64,000 bases of DNA from Symsagittifera roscoffensis (GCF_963678635.1 NC_087070.1:42640988-42704987); one strand, 5' to 3'; positions 35,660 to 47,376 are shown, counted from the first letter of the stretch. The notes: generated from the letters alone by a model not told the origin. Program-made: numbers and translations.

Positions 35660-36466
35660 CTAATCAGTTCAATATTATAGGTTTAGACCAAACACCAAAC
35701 AGATTCATAGCACCCAAGTCATTTATATTTTCGATCAACCATTATGACCACGCTGTCACCAGGTATATGGAAGATTCCTCGTATGACGATGATCCAAACA
35801 TTAACCCTCAACTAAATGAAAATATTTTGAGAAAATCAGAATATATATTCCATCTTAAAAGCACTAAAAAAATTGTCGGCCATACCATAGATCACGCAAT
35901 AAAAAACACTAAAGCCTTTCAAACATTTTTGTTTCTTCAAAAATTCAATCATTTTGCACTAACATTCAACTTCCTCACACCGAAGGAAAAGATATTTACT
36001 GTTCACACGAAGTCAAGTTGAAAACAAAACTAACCCACACGTACCAATATTATAAAATTATACAAAGACACTACATACACAGCTCATCATCAAGTAATTC
36101 ACACCCCCGTTTTATGTTCGTAAACTTAAACACACATCCACCTGTTTCTTAAACTTCACATACTGCATCAAATCAACTAACTTGCATGGCATCCTCAGAA
36201 ATTACGAAACTGTTCGACAGATGTACATATTTTGATCACTGACTAACACCTTCCCACTAGACGACGCCTGACCCATCATCATTCCCCATGAATATATACA
36301 GCCAATTGTAGTAGCCCTACTAAAAATATCCACAGCACTAATTTTAATTACAAAATTTAGTACCTCATTCAAAATACTAACCATGAGTTTTCAGCTACCA
36401 CCGAAGAAGTAGATATCATCAGAGCGCTTAAACTTCTTTGGCCACTGCTTCGCACTAAAAACGTAA
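35660..36466 (+). pseudogene. ORF X, conserved accessory gene downstream of env (family A)
   Basis: Reads NRFIAPKS, SINHYDHAVTRYMEDS, DPNINPQL, DHAIKNTKAFQTF, FNHFALTFNFLTPK, then after breaks IIPHEYIQP and ERLNFFGHCFALKT, ending at TAA 36464-36466. The mini-element at 55955-57087 encodes the same series, ending at the equivalent codon. Conservation of protein-level blocks through considerable nucleotide divergence argues for a once-functional protein. I recognise no known domain. Visible traits: aromatic- and histidine-rich, no signal peptide or clear membrane segment. Function unknown. Confidence 0.7.
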
Positions 36467-38115
36467 TAAGCATGCTTGCTAAGATTTTAGTAACATCCAA
36501 CACCATTTTAACTAAGTTTGCCATGGATTTTTCCCTGAACTTGTCTCCTCGTAAGTATAAATTTTTAAATTATCACCAGCAAAAATCAACAAGAACCTCA
36601 CCAGTTCTACATGTGTGTCTCACATTTTTTAGAATTCACCAGAAACTCATCTAGAGATAAAACAAAAACAAAATTAAACAATTTTTCTTCAATTTTTAAT
36701 TTCTATCCTAACCAAGTGAATAAATAATCATAGCGAAGAAAAATTAATACAAATGCAATGAATTGATAACTCTGTAGTTAAATTAAAATAAAAAGTACTA
36801 ATTTAATAAGGCAAAATAAATTGATGAAAATTAACTTTCTTATGTGTGCTTCTTCTATAAAGACTATTTCTCTTTAATCGCCCACATTTCACAAACATAT
36901 TTTTGCACCAAAATCAAATAGCTTGCCCACGTAGAGTTGTTTAATAAATGATTTCTAGATTCAGAAACTACTGATAACAACTCTAACTTGTTTTCACACA
37001 TTTCAAACCTTCCTTTGACCCGGTTGGAAGAAATTATAAGAAAGCTTAAATTAACAAGCGCAGCTCATTAATGCCACAAAAGCAACCGCATATATTAGAA
37101 ATTCACACGGTACCCAAACGAGATTAAACCCAGATTAAAACTGGATATGTGATTATTTTTGAAACCCACTTTCAAGTTTTATTAAAATCACTGGAAACAC
37201 GAAAAACTCAAAAGAAAACCCTAAACACAACAATCTATTTTCGGTTAAAGGACACAACCAAAAAAAAACAAAAATAGAAAAACACCTGATAAAACAGATC
37301 AAAACATTGAAAACGAAAAGAGACTCTGCTCAAAGAGACCGTAAAATTACACTCCCTCAACTGGCCTCGTCCACCAGTAAGGCGACTTGAGCTTGCTCTA
37401 TAGCCGGCGTAACCCACGCTTGTGACATGCGCTCCTATTTTTGACCGGAGTTTTTCTAGAATGAGCGAATCTTAAGAATAGCCAAAACTAAGTACAAACG
37501 TTTTTGCAAAAAAAACAAATAAATATCATAACTAACACTGATCTCACTAACAAGAATTAGATATAAATATGCAATGTAAAAAAATTTTTTAGAGCAAAAA
37601 CAAACATTCATCAAAGGGAGATGAAAACTCGACGACATTCCGACTATGGAATGGCAAGTCTGTTGGTTTGTTGCCGTAGTCACAACCCTCACAGGAATTA
37701 TATCATGGACCAAACATAGTAACAATGATACCCAAGGAAGAAGAACAATGGTCAACACGATGTTGACTTCACATACGCATCCTAGTCAATTGTCGCTTCA
37801 CACAAAAGAAGTCAAATTCCATCTTGCACGTAGTCTCGCTCTAGCTTAACGAAATCAACACATCACAAATCTAAAATCTTGACATGATCACTCAAGACGA
37901 TCTAGGACATACGAGGCCTACTTCTGGAAAACGAACAAATCTCCCCCTTCTCTCTAGGAAGACAATTACTCCGAAACACGAACAACTGTCTCTTCCTCTT
38001 CTCTCACGCAGTCACTGCTTCAAAAGAAAACTACTCAAAGATTAAAAAAAATCTCTACATCCATCCTTCACTACAATAAACATTAAAATTGAAAACTCTC
38101 AAAACCCTGGATGGG
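36467..38115 (+). other. 3' region of family A element
   Basis: Non-coding or undetermined. Blocks such as GAGACTCTGC, AGTCACAACCCTCACAGG and GAACAATGGTCAACACGATG are shared in order with the 54.6-55.9 kb mini-element on the opposite strand. A small frame at 37646-37849 begins with a hydrophobic stretch (WQVCWFVAVVTTLTGIISW) and covers the best-conserved part. It may be a small ORF, but this is not proven. Confidence 0.6.
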
Positions 38116-38490
38116 TGGAACTAGTTTAAAACTAGGAATTATATCCAATTATTGATTAAAAAAATCTCTTAAATAATTCTAACTAACCAATCTAACAAAC
38201 AAGGATCCATAACTAACACTTACAAATATTTGTAACACTGAAACTGTTCATAGTTTCAGCAACAGAACAAAATAATTATAACTTAGAAGTTGTTCTCCTT
38301 CGAGATAGTTCCTGATATCTAACTCGCAAATACCAGTTTACACTAGATCTATTGAGACAATGAGTTATAACAGTAAGATTAAGATTGGTATTAGACTAAG
38401 AAAATGCACGAAGCTATCCGGCCGAAAAGAACGAACAGACGGTGTACCTTATCTGAAATTACTCTATGAGTGAGCCACCCCGGACTTAAA
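38116..38490 (+). repeat. 3' LTR of large family A element
   Basis: Begins TGGAACTAGTTTAAAACTAG and ends near CCCCGGACTTAAA. It aligns with the LTRs at 21742, 54175 and 57108. Divergence from the 5' LTR is substantial by eye, consistent with an old insertion. Confidence 0.9.
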
Positions 38491-39533
38491 AGTAAAGATT
38501 ATAAATGAAGTTTACCTTTAATACCTTTTTTTCAGAAAAAATAAGCAGTCGAAATTAAGCAAATTCAAGCAAAAATAATGTCAGTTTGAATCAGTAATGC
38601 TGCAAATGCAATGCTCGAATTTCCTAGCTTGTTTTAGTAAATAATAATCTATTCTAATCTATAAAAATTTTATTAAATTGATTATAAATTTCATATTTTC
38701 ATACAGAAAAACGAAAAATTATAATAGATTAGCAGAATTAAAATTTTCAGATAATCGGTTAAAATGTTCGAAGATAACGACAGCTTATAATATTTTTCAT
38801 TCAAGAATAATGGATGTTTTAGTTATTTAATATACACGGAAACTGTGCTCGAAAACCAATTTTGAAAGGCCAGTTTGTAAAAACTTGAACTAAAAGTGAC
38901 AAAAAAGCTTTTAAGAAAATGGTTTGAAAGCATAATCGTTTTCTAAAGTTGCAACTCAAATCGGACAAAAGTAATTGCTTTTAAAAAGGTCAGTTTTAAA
39001 AATATTGGCAAGAAAATAGCGAATTCGACCGAAAAACTACAAAAATTTTTGACAGAAATTCTATTTTGAGAATCACACAATGCTTAAAAACTGTATCAAA
39101 TTACCTTTTGAAAACTTACTGGAAATTTCATTTATATTCTCTTGACTAAAAACTTCACGGATAATAAATCCAAGTTAAAATAGCTGATTCAATTGGCGAG
39201 AGAAAAAATATGGATTGTAAATTCGGATGTTATCATGGCTTTTAATCCTCTTTGCAAAAGGATCTTAAGGATAAGTAGAAAAACCGTCCCCGTTTTATAA
39301 TAATGAAGTGCATAAAATTTTGAGAGTATAGATATAAAAAAGCACTTGAAATAAGTAGATTTGAACAAAAGGGTTAAAAGTGGGGAAAATACAGAATTTT
39401 AATTTCATAAAAAGGGCAAAGCGTTATATAAATTTTCAGGCGACACATCTTGCAAAACTCAAGCTGGAAGATTTTTATCTGGTTTTAACTAAAATCAATT
39501 AAAGACTGCAGCTTTTTTAACGGTATTTCTAAT
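38491..39533. other. Intergenic, no gene seen
   Basis: AT-rich flank with no recognised structure. Confidence 0.55.
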
Positions 39534-40149
39534 TAGGGGCGGATATAAAAATTTCTCGAGGGAGGGGGGGAGTGTGGACGGATTTTCGAAAAAAAAATTG
39601 AAAAATTTGTCGACCTTTTATTAGGTCGACCTTTTACTTACGACCAAATTGATTTCCGGGTTCTTTGAGACTCAAAAAAAAAACAGACCAAAAAAGGCGG
39701 TTTTAGGCACTCATATTATTTTTTGACGCCAAAAGACTCAAAAAAATTAAGGGTCCGTCAGCCAAAAATGGATACCTCAAAGTAGTACGACGAGAGGACC
39801 CTTTGGGTCGGCAGGGGGTCGAATCCCTGAAGAGGAGGGGAGCGTTCCCCCGCAAGCTCCATATATCCGCCCCTTTCTCTAATAAATTCAATTTCAAAAA
39901 ATTTTCTGTTTTTTCAAAAGAACTGTTAGAGTTCAAAAAGTTCTTAATAAATAAACACGACATCACAAACACAACGCGATTCAAATAACGTGATTTTTTC
40001 AAAAATTTGTCTGTGGCGCACAAAGTTGTGTCAAATTTGGATTGTTATCGCGTTTTTGAGAGCTCGCAAAATCAATTTGGTTGAACTACAAAATTTTTGA
40101 AATTTTTTCTTAAAAAGTGTTCTTTGAGAAAATCCTAGATCCACCCCTG
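39534..40149. mobile_element. hAT-like MITE, copy a (616 bp)
   Basis: The left end TAGGGGCGGATATAAAAATT with CTCGAGGGAGG is the inverted counterpart of the right end AAAATCCTAGATCCACCCCTG. Internal blocks include GTCGACC, a GGGTCGGCAGGGGGTCGAAT block and GAGAGCTC. Right-end copies lie at 46696, 47015 and about 52227. CAG...CTG-type ends suggest hAT; a clear 8-bp duplication is not seen here. No coding capacity. Confidence 0.75.
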
Positions 40150-40599
40150 GAATAGGTCTTGTTCCACCGCTTGTTCAAGATAATATTCGTATGTATCCAA
40201 TTAGAACTGAAATAAAGTTACGTTCATAATTTTTATGCTAACTATGATGTTTCCGACCCTGTCACAAGGTCAGAGCTTTTTTCCAGCCAACTTATGCAAC
40301 CTCATTGAAAACTCGTAAAAATCAGATGAAGTATCATTTCATTTCCTATTATTTGAGATTGAGATTCAAAATAAAATGCTTAAAGTTATTTCAGTGTCGA
40401 CTGATCTTTTTTTTCTGACTGAGTTAGACAAAACTTGATAAGAAGCAGGCCTCACAAGTTTATTTTTGTACTATTTCAACATGATTTTAACTGCAGTCAT
40501 CACTCATTTTTGCAATTTTCATCGAGTTCAATTGAGAAAACAAAAGCGTATTTTATTCTAATGTAATTTTTTTAATTTTTTTTTACGATCCATTTCTAT

Positions 40600-41132
40600 G
40601 CTTATGTACTCATTGTTCTGACTTTCGATACGAAGGTAACGGAATATTTTTGCTCGGGGTTAGTTTTTTTTCTTCAGACAGAATTCGACTTTTTAACTAG
40701 CCATTTTTGACGGACACTTTTTATATCATTCGAAAGGTATTGTTGTCCTAAGCTCAAATTTGAAAAGATATTTTACCTGTGATCAATTTTCGTAAAGTTA
40801 TGGGGGTTTGAAGATTGCCATTTTGGCCAATTTGGGACAATTAACGCGCGATATATTTCGCGCTATTAACGCGTGAGCGGAGAGTTAATCCGTCTTAAAG
40901 TCGTTCTAATTTTGTTGAAAGAAGCTTATTTGCTATAATTGAAGTTACTAGGAGCAAAATCCATCACTCTGTGCCCTATATGCCGTGTGGGGAGAGGATT
41001 TTCACAAAAAACCTCAAACTTTAAAAAAAATCATATTATTTATTTACATTTAATTTTTTAATGTTACTACTGCTCCATAAAACCTTAAAAGGCAGTCGGA
41101 ACATTCAGGGCTTTGCCCTGATACGAGTAGTC
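40600..41132 (+). repeat. Repeat R1, tandem unit 1
   Basis: About 533 bp, repeated nearly unchanged at 41325-41857. It contains two perfect hairpins: GCGCGA-TATATT-TCGCGC at 40846-40863 and CAGGGC-TTT-GCCCTG at 41106-41120, the second near the end of the unit. No ORF of note. The unit boundaries are my estimate from where similarity starts and stops. Confidence 0.85.
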
Positions 41133-41324
41133 TTGTTATTTTTTGGTCTTGTCGTCCTAAGTATAACCAGTGACAGAAGTTGGAACAAATAGAAACAACT
41201 TTCAAATTGATCCGACAACTTCAAGCTAATTTTGCATACAATTTTGAAGTTCTAGGTGAATTTGAGCATTTCAGTTTGTCTGAACAATTTTGTTTTGCAT
41301 GCGAAAATTTTCTGAAGATGATCA

Positions 41325-41857
41325 ACCTTCTTGTTTTTCCGACTTTCGATACGAAAGTAACGGAATATTTATGCTCGGGGTGGGTTTTTTTCTTCAGACA
41401 ATTTTCGAGTTTTTAACTAGCCATTTCTGACGGAATTTTTTTAATCATTCGAAAGGTATTGTTGTCCTGAGCTCAAATTTGAAAAGATATTTCACCCGTG
41501 ATCATGTTTCGTAGAGTTACGGGGGTTTAAAGATTGCTATTTTGGCCAATTCGGGACAATTAACGCGCGATATATTTCGCGCTATTAACGCGTAAGCGGA
41601 GAGTTAATCCGTCGTAGAAATCATTCCAAATCGGTTGAAAGAAGCTGATTTGCCATAATTGATTCATTACAAGGAGCGAAATCTATCCTTTTGTACTTTA
41701 TATGGCGTGTGGGGGAATTATTTTCATGAAAAAATTCAAATTTTTGAAATTTTTTTTTCATTTCGTTTCATTTCATTTAATGTTTTAATGTTATTACTGC
41801 TCCATAAACCTTAAAAGGCAGTCGGAACATTCAGGGCTTCGCCCTGATACGAGCAGT
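41325..41857 (+). repeat. Repeat R1, tandem unit 2
   Basis: Second unit, same orientation. Both hairpins are kept (41565-41582 and 41832-41846); the loop of the second changes TTT to TTC while the stem is unchanged. Internal differences are mostly single bases and small indels. Confidence 0.85.
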
Positions 41858-41904
41858 TTTGTTATATATAATTTGTCTATTCCAATTTTTTGCTCTATAC
41901 CAGT

Positions 41905-42002
41905 CGATTCGTTTAGTCTGAGAGATTTTCTAGAGATTCTGAGAGATTCAGTTGTCTGAGAGATTCTGAGAGATTCGTATAGTCTGAGAGATTCAGTTGT
42001 GG
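41905..42002 (+). repeat. CTGAGAGATTC minisatellite
   Basis: Units of (T)CTGAGAGATTC are separated by short spacers (CAGTTG, GTATAG), about six units. Confidence 0.85.
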
Positions 42003-42019
42003 CTCAAGTAAACATTACG

Positions 42020-42212
42020 AGGCCAAACTGTGCTTTTTGGGAAATGTAAGCGGATTGCACAATAAGGACGCTCCCTTTGTTCTTTTTTTGTTCTTTCATT
42101 TTCTTTGATCGTTCCGATTAAACATGTTTAAAGACTTGTTTCTGGAATCCAGGAACATACAGACACAAAATTGTGTGCCTATCCAGTGCACAGTTTGGCT
42201 TCGTAATGAACG
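42020..42212 (+). repeat. Dispersed repeat R4, copy 2
   Basis: Same block order as 20490-20685, including AAGGACGCTCC and GGAATCCAGGAACATACAGA. Confidence 0.7.
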
Positions 42213-43392
42213 TTCAAGGTTATCTCTAATGACCTTGGAGGCAAATGAAGCCAGTCAGATTGCAACGCATAGCTTTACTTGTAGAAACTAGCTCCAGGCG
42301 GATTTTTTTTTTGGTTCCAAAATAGTATTCTAATGTACATAAAATTATTGACAGTGCTGGTTTGAATAATCCCAACAAAATCATTTCGAAAAAAATTCGA
42401 ATCTTAAAACGCGCGTTATTCTCATTATTATTTAAGTTGAGACGGAAAGTGACGCGAGCGTAAAATGCTTAGAACTCGTTTTTTTTAGTTCGCTTAAAAT
42501 TTTTAAACCCTTGGTTCTCGAACTTTTTAATGGGTTTTTAAGCTTTTTTCTTAGAGTGTGAAATAGGAAACAAGGTGAATCGGTTCATGCTAAATTTTAG
42601 ACAATCTCTTTTTTTGCGGGGATTACTTTTCAGTTCAGACGGTCGTAACTCGTCTTGCCCATGGGTGGTTGATATGGGATCAAATGATTCGAATATTAGT
42701 GAGTCATCCCACAAAATTCACAAAACTCAGTTACAATTAGAAGCAAATAAACGATTAGACACTTCTTTAGTTCCTTCTATTTGTTAAGATGTTATATAGC
42801 CTTGATCAAAAATGGAGGTAAAATAATCGTCTCCGAATAGTTGTTAATAATGTTTGATTTAATTAAGAATGATTAGTTATAAGAATCGAGGATGAAATTA
42901 GAGGATGAGTTTATATATTTAGTATATCATTTTAGTGATTGAGGCCTAGATCATCTCGTAGAAAAAAGTTAAAAGGGAATTCTGATTATAATTTTTAGAA
43001 AATATGTCAATTATAATTGATCAAAAACCTCTTTAGACCAAATTTTGATAATTACCATCATGGATAGAGTCCAACAATCTTAATAAAACCCTGTATAATC
43101 AATTTCTTAAGCCTGTACCTGCCTGGTTGCGGGCATGTTTTCGAAAATTACCAAAACAGTCCCTCAGATAGCTCGAAGAACAAGTTTCTCGTCAAGAAAC
43201 AAAAAAAAAGATTTTTAAATAATACAAAATTGGCATCCTTCAAGCTTTTCTTGATGTATAGTGTAAAAATTGTCTGAAAAATTCCAAGTTCAAGGTTTTT
43301 TTCCACTTTTCGAGTGACTGGAACAAAAACAAACTATCATGTTTCAGAAAAATTCTTATCCGTTGTCCTTCCCGCATTGTAGTTCCATGAAT
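42213..43392. other. Intergenic, one doubtful exon-like stretch
   Basis: No supported gene. At 42634-42787 an open frame follows a TTTTCAG and ends in TAA, but no partner exon is visible. The remainder is AT-rich with ATTATAATTGAT-type motifs near 43010. Confidence 0.45.
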
Positions 43393-43580
43393 AAAATCGA
43401 TTATAATTGAGTTTCCTCGTCAGTGTCCACGAAAGTGAAAACAAATCGATTAAAATCAATTAAAAATGGATCATAATATTACTGTTTTTCGAGGCAACAA
43501 AATCCTTTTTTCATCCATTATAATCAATTTATTTTCACTTTTGTGGACACTGACAAGGAAACTCAATTATAGTCGATTTT
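43393..43580. repeat. 188-bp foldback (palindromic) element
   Basis: The left arm from AAAATCGATTATAATTGAG through TTTCCTCGTCAGTGTCCACG is repeated in inverse orientation at the right arm ending 43580. The arms are about 65 bp with few mismatches around a ~55-bp loop. It would extrude as a long hairpin; probably a small MITE or a self-inverted insertion. Confidence 0.88.
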
Positions 43581-43671
43581 TTCCACTTTACTGAGATTCG
43601 AATTTCAACGTGCATAAAGTCTTTTTTACGTTTTAAATTAAACTTGGTTACGTTGGTTACGTTGGTTCCCG

Positions 43672-45255
43672 CACTGACAAAAATGGATTTCGATCGATTT
43701 TAGCATGAAAAAAATATGCAGAAAAGATTGAAATCGATTTAAGTTGTAAAAAATTAAATTAATCAAAACAAAAAATTCAAATCGGTTTGGATCGATTTTA
43801 AATCGATTTAAATCGATTTATTTTCAACGCTAAAAAAAATCGATTCAAGTCGATTTTAAATTGATTTGAATGGATCTTAAATCTGACCTAAAAATAAATC
43901 GATCCAAATCGATTTTAAATCGATTTAAATCGATTTTTTTTACTTCTTTTTTTTTTCGTCAAATTTTCGAATGGCGGAAAAAAAATGAAAAGTTTTGTTA
44001 CGTGTCGTTACATATGCCAAAATTGACTAAAACGCCAAATAAAAGTAATAATAACTAAACAAAGGTGTTAAATAACCGAAATTTTCCCTTTTTATCTTGT
44101 TTTTTTTTGTGAAGTCTGTGAATTCTATTTTGTTGACTACGTTTACAGTGAGTCCCTCAGTTAATTTAATAGCATTTCATAAACTAAACAAATCTACAAA
44201 TGACACACTGGGTAGTAGGAGCGGGCGAATCTTTTTTTATTCTTTGTGAAGTTTTAATTATTCTGAACATATTCATAGCTTACATCGTCAAATCACACAA
44301 ACAATTACTATAATGGCTTGTAAACGTTCTAGATATAAGAAAAAATTGCATTGACAATAAAAAAACGTAGCTTGAACAGAAAACTGCAAAAGTGATTGAT
44401 GCAGAAAAAATTTAGTCGCAAAATTATCTGTAAAATATTTATTGAAAAAATCATTTTCAGGAAATCATGGGCTCAATTTCTATGATTTCATTGCATAATT
44501 TTGAGCTCAAAATCTGGTTTATTTTGGACAATTTTCTTGATTTGTTACATATGTTAATGCACAAAATTTGATTTACAATGATGATTTTCTATGATTTCAT
44601 TGCATATTTTTGAGCTCAAAATCTGGTTTATTTTGACAGTTTCTTGATTTGTTACATATGTTAATGCACAAAATCTGATTTACAATGATGATTTTCTATA
44701 ATTTCATTGCATAATTTTGAGCTCAAAATCTGGTTTATTTTGACAATTTTCTTGATTTTTTACATATATTAGGCACAAAATCTGATTTATATCAACTTTT
44801 TTTATTTATTTCTTGAATTCTGAAATATCTGGCACGTGTGTTTTTATTTAAAAAATCAAGAATAAAGTTTTTCAATTAGTTTTCTAAATTGCATGTTTTT
44901 TTGCCTTGTTAGCAAAAAAATCGATTTTAGTGTGTCGTAAAATCCATCGAAATCGATTTATATCGATTTTTTAGACACTTTAATCGATTTCAAATTTTCA
45001 AAAAGATCGATTTAAATCGATTTAAAATGTATTTAAGTGAGATTCTGATGGATTTAAGTGAGTCGGAAAATCCATCGAAATCGATTTAAATCGATTTTTT
45101 AGACACTTAAATCGATTTAAAATTTTCAAAAAGATCGATTTAAATCGATTTAAAATCCATTTAAGTTCGTAAAATGTACATGGTTAATCGATTTAAATCG
45201 ATTTAAAATCGATTTAAAATCAATTTAAATCGACCGGAAACCATTTCTGTCAGTG
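43672..45255. mobile_element. 1.58-kb inverted-repeat element with ATCGATTTAA arrays at both ends
   Basis: Ends are CACTGACAAAAATGG (left) and, reverse-complemented, CACTGACAGAAATGG (right), with similarity continuing to TCGATTT: 25 of 29 positions match. Next to each end lies an array of AAATCGATTT units (43680-43940 and about 44915-45240). The centre holds a ~112-bp tandem repeat. No transposase ORF, so non-autonomous. The CACTG termini recall CACTA- or Chapaev-type elements, but no target duplication is convincing. Confidence 0.8.
44484..44800 (+). repeat. Tandem repeat, ~112-bp unit, about three copies
   Basis: The unit contains TTTCATTGCATAATTTTGAG, CTCAAAATCTGGTTTATTTT and GTTACATATGTTAATGCAC. 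Copies start near 44487, 44602 and 44712; the last is partial. Confidence 0.9.
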
Positions 45256-45930
45256 GGGGTTACTTGTTCTTCAATTGAATTTTTTCTTCCTAACTTTGAT
45301 ATTTTGTTCCTTTTTTATTTTACTCAACATTAACCCCCCTAGCGTTTGCCCATTAACAACAACCTTCTTGACTTTTCATGCAAGAAAGTTGTTTTTATTT
45401 AAAAAAAATTCTTATAACCAGTTTCAAAATTCTCCGCTCTAGCAAAACAAAAGTAACGGGAACTCGTCAGACAAAAACTTGATTTGCTTTATGAGTTTGC
45501 CAGTGAACCGCCTTAATTTGCATTGATTTTTCATTGTCCAAAAAAGTTTTTTGAATTGCCGTACAACTAAAAGATTTATGAAAAAAATTTATGGAAAACC
45601 ACTATCTGAAAATTTTTACATGCATAAATTTGAAAAAAAACTCTAAAGCTGAATTTCATCTGTTTTTACGGCATGGCAACTCTTTTAGAGTGTTTTTTTT
45701 TGCGATTTTTTGAGTTCGGGGAAGTTTTTCTTAAAGGAAAGTTGTCAGATAGATTGTAAGTCTTTTTCGAACCTCGCTATTTACACGAAAATTATCCGAT
45801 AATTTAAACCGTTTGTTAGTCTCGGCCAGATAGATTCATTCATTCAACTGCTTAGTCTAACAACGATCTAAAAGTTACTTTTTACTTTTTTTGTATTATA
45901 AAAAAAGTGTTTTTAATAGAAATATATATT
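45256..45930. other. Intergenic, no gene seen
   Basis: AT-rich with homopolymers; nothing recognised. Confidence 0.55.
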
Positions 45931-45933
45931 AGG

Positions 45934-46240
45934 GCGGGCTTAAGATTTTTTAAGACTTGACTGACCAAATTAAGTTCCCGAGCGGTTCCAGAACACTATA
46001 AAGACCCTTTTTGGACTGAAAATTTTTGCGCCACAAACAGATTTAAAAAAAAAAAACCGGTCAAAATGCCGTTTTTGAGCCTTTTTCTGAAACTTTAGTT
46101 TGAAAAATTGCGTTTTTTGGTGCGCTCTCTCCTCAAATTTGGTATATATCTATTGGTGCCGAAAAATTTATGTCGGCAGGCGGTCGAATTCCTTTAAAAA
46201 AGGGTGGGGTTGCGTCTGCCCCCACACTCCTAAATCAGTC
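45934..46240. mobile_element. hAT-like MITE, copy b1 (partial)
   Basis: Begins AGGGCGGGCTTAAGATTT and ends CACTCCTAAATCAGTCTCTG. It holds GTCGGCAGGCGGTCGAATTC, the degenerate form of a block shared by the family. Ends are decayed. Confidence 0.55.
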
Positions 46241-46399
46241 TCTGTATCTACAAATATATCTTTAGACCTCTAATGATTATATATATTGGCGTAATTACGA
46301 AGACTTCAAGGGAAGAATGCGTGCCAGACAAATATGGTTTTTGGTCGAACTCTGTAAAAATCAAATGATGGCATTTTGTGTATCTTTCCTATCAAGTTT

Positions 46400-46696
46400 A
46401 CTCGCAGTGCCACTTCCTCAGGGATTCGACCCCCTTCCGACCCAAAGGGTCCCCCCTTTGGACTTTTTCAAGAAATCGATTTTGGGCCGACCGACCCTAA
46501 AGTTTTTCAACACGCTTTTTTGGACTGTTTTTTCAAAATTTTGCCTACGGCGCAGAAAATTTGGCCAAAACAGGGTCTTTTTAGTGCTTTGGAGAGCTCA
46601 AAGTTTCACTTTGCTCAACTTAAAAAAAATGTCGACAAAATTTTCAAAAGTTTTTTGAAAATCCCCCCCCTCGAGAAAATCCTAGATCCGCCCCTG
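46400..46696. mobile_element. hAT-like MITE, copy b2 (right part)
   Basis: The block AGGGATTCGACCCCCTTCCG leads to the full right end CTCGAGAAAATCCTAGATCC-GCCCCTG ending 46696. Open frames here on the plus strand overlap the repeat and are not genes. Confidence 0.7.
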
Positions 46697-46729
46697 ATCC
46701 ACCTTTAACAAGATTTTAAAATTCTGATC

Positions 46730-46870
46730 TGCTCAGACTTGCTCAAAAGTTAGTTATCAGATCTGCTGCAGGCATGAATCAGCTCTGCACAGGGTTCTTT
46801 TAGACATGCTACAGATCTGATGCAGACTTGGAAAAGATGTGATTTAACGGTGATCAGATCTGATTTTCAA
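46730..46870 (+). repeat. AGATCTGATGCAG-type short repeats
   Basis: Four or five loose copies of CAGATCTG(A/C)TGCAG with spacers, between two MITE copies. Confidence 0.5.
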
Positions 46871-46932
46871 TAATATGTTTGGTACGGTTAAACCCTGTTT
46901 AGGGAGAGCTAAAAAAATGAATTCGGTCGATC

Positions 46933-47015
46933 TAAAAAAGTCGACAAAATTTTCGAAAAATTACTGAAAATCCGCCCCCCCCCCCCCCCTCGAGAGAATC
47001 CTAGATCCGCCCCTG
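46933..47015. mobile_element. hAT-like MITE, copy c (right end only)
   Basis: GTCGACAAAATTTTC, a poly-C run (46975-46989), CTCGAGAGAATCCTAGATCC and GCCCCTG match the family's right end. The left part is absent. Confidence 0.75.
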
Positions 47016-47361
47016 AATATAAGAAATTTTTTTAACGGATTTTTGGCATCCTAATTGACCAATTACCAAAATTAGGTCTAAAGAGATTTTATGAGCGATT
47101 ATAATTGCCATGTTTTCCAAAATTATAATCGGAATTCATCTTTAAATTTTTTTTGATCTAAAGATGATCTTGGCTTCTCTTGGAGTTAAATGACTAATTT
47201 GCCACAAAAAAAATAGGTTTATCTATTAGAAACCATCTTATCATCTTTTCCCCAAATTTTCAATTTGGATTTAAGTTGTTTAATTCTGAGTATCATGTTT
47301 TTGATTGGCTTTATTCTTCACCTGGGAACATTGTCAACATCCACCCAGTAAATCACTTTGT

Positions 47362-47376
47362 GTGTGTGTGTGGGGG
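47362..47376 (+). repeat. (GT)n followed by poly-G tract
   Basis: TGTGTGTGTG runs into about 14 G. Other poly-G runs occur at 10260, 48462 and 51495. Confidence 0.9.

Larger units (their letters stand above)
21742..38490 (+). mobile_element. Large env-bearing LTR retroelement, family A, old broken copy (16.7 kb)
   Basis: Flanked by two diverged direct LTRs. Inside, in order: long leader, gag with CCHC box, protease, RT, RNase H, integrase, a P/T-rich segment, env-like gene, ORF X and 3' region. All ORFs carry many stops and frameshifts. The sense strand is rich in A and C and poor in G by eye, and that composition ends at the LTRs. RT-RNase H-integrase order places it with Ty3/gypsy-type elements; an env-like third gene makes it retrovirus-like. 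I see no target duplication. Confidence 0.88.

Noticed and set aside
39800..39835. Possible tRNA gene at the GGGGTCGAATCCCT motif
   Set aside because: No box A or cloverleaf around it; the motif belongs to the MITE family.
42575..42787. Exon-like frame following TTTTCAG at 42633
   Set aside because: No upstream exon, no domain, and a T-rich tract can produce such acceptors by chance.
43680..45240. CRISPR-like array at the ATCGATTTAA repeats
   Set aside because: Units are contiguous or degenerate with no unique spacers of constant length, in a eukaryotic repeat context.
46317..46708. Two overlapping ~110-residue plus-strand frames
   Set aside because: They lie within a hAT-like MITE copy; similar open stretches appear at the other copies only as repeat sequence.
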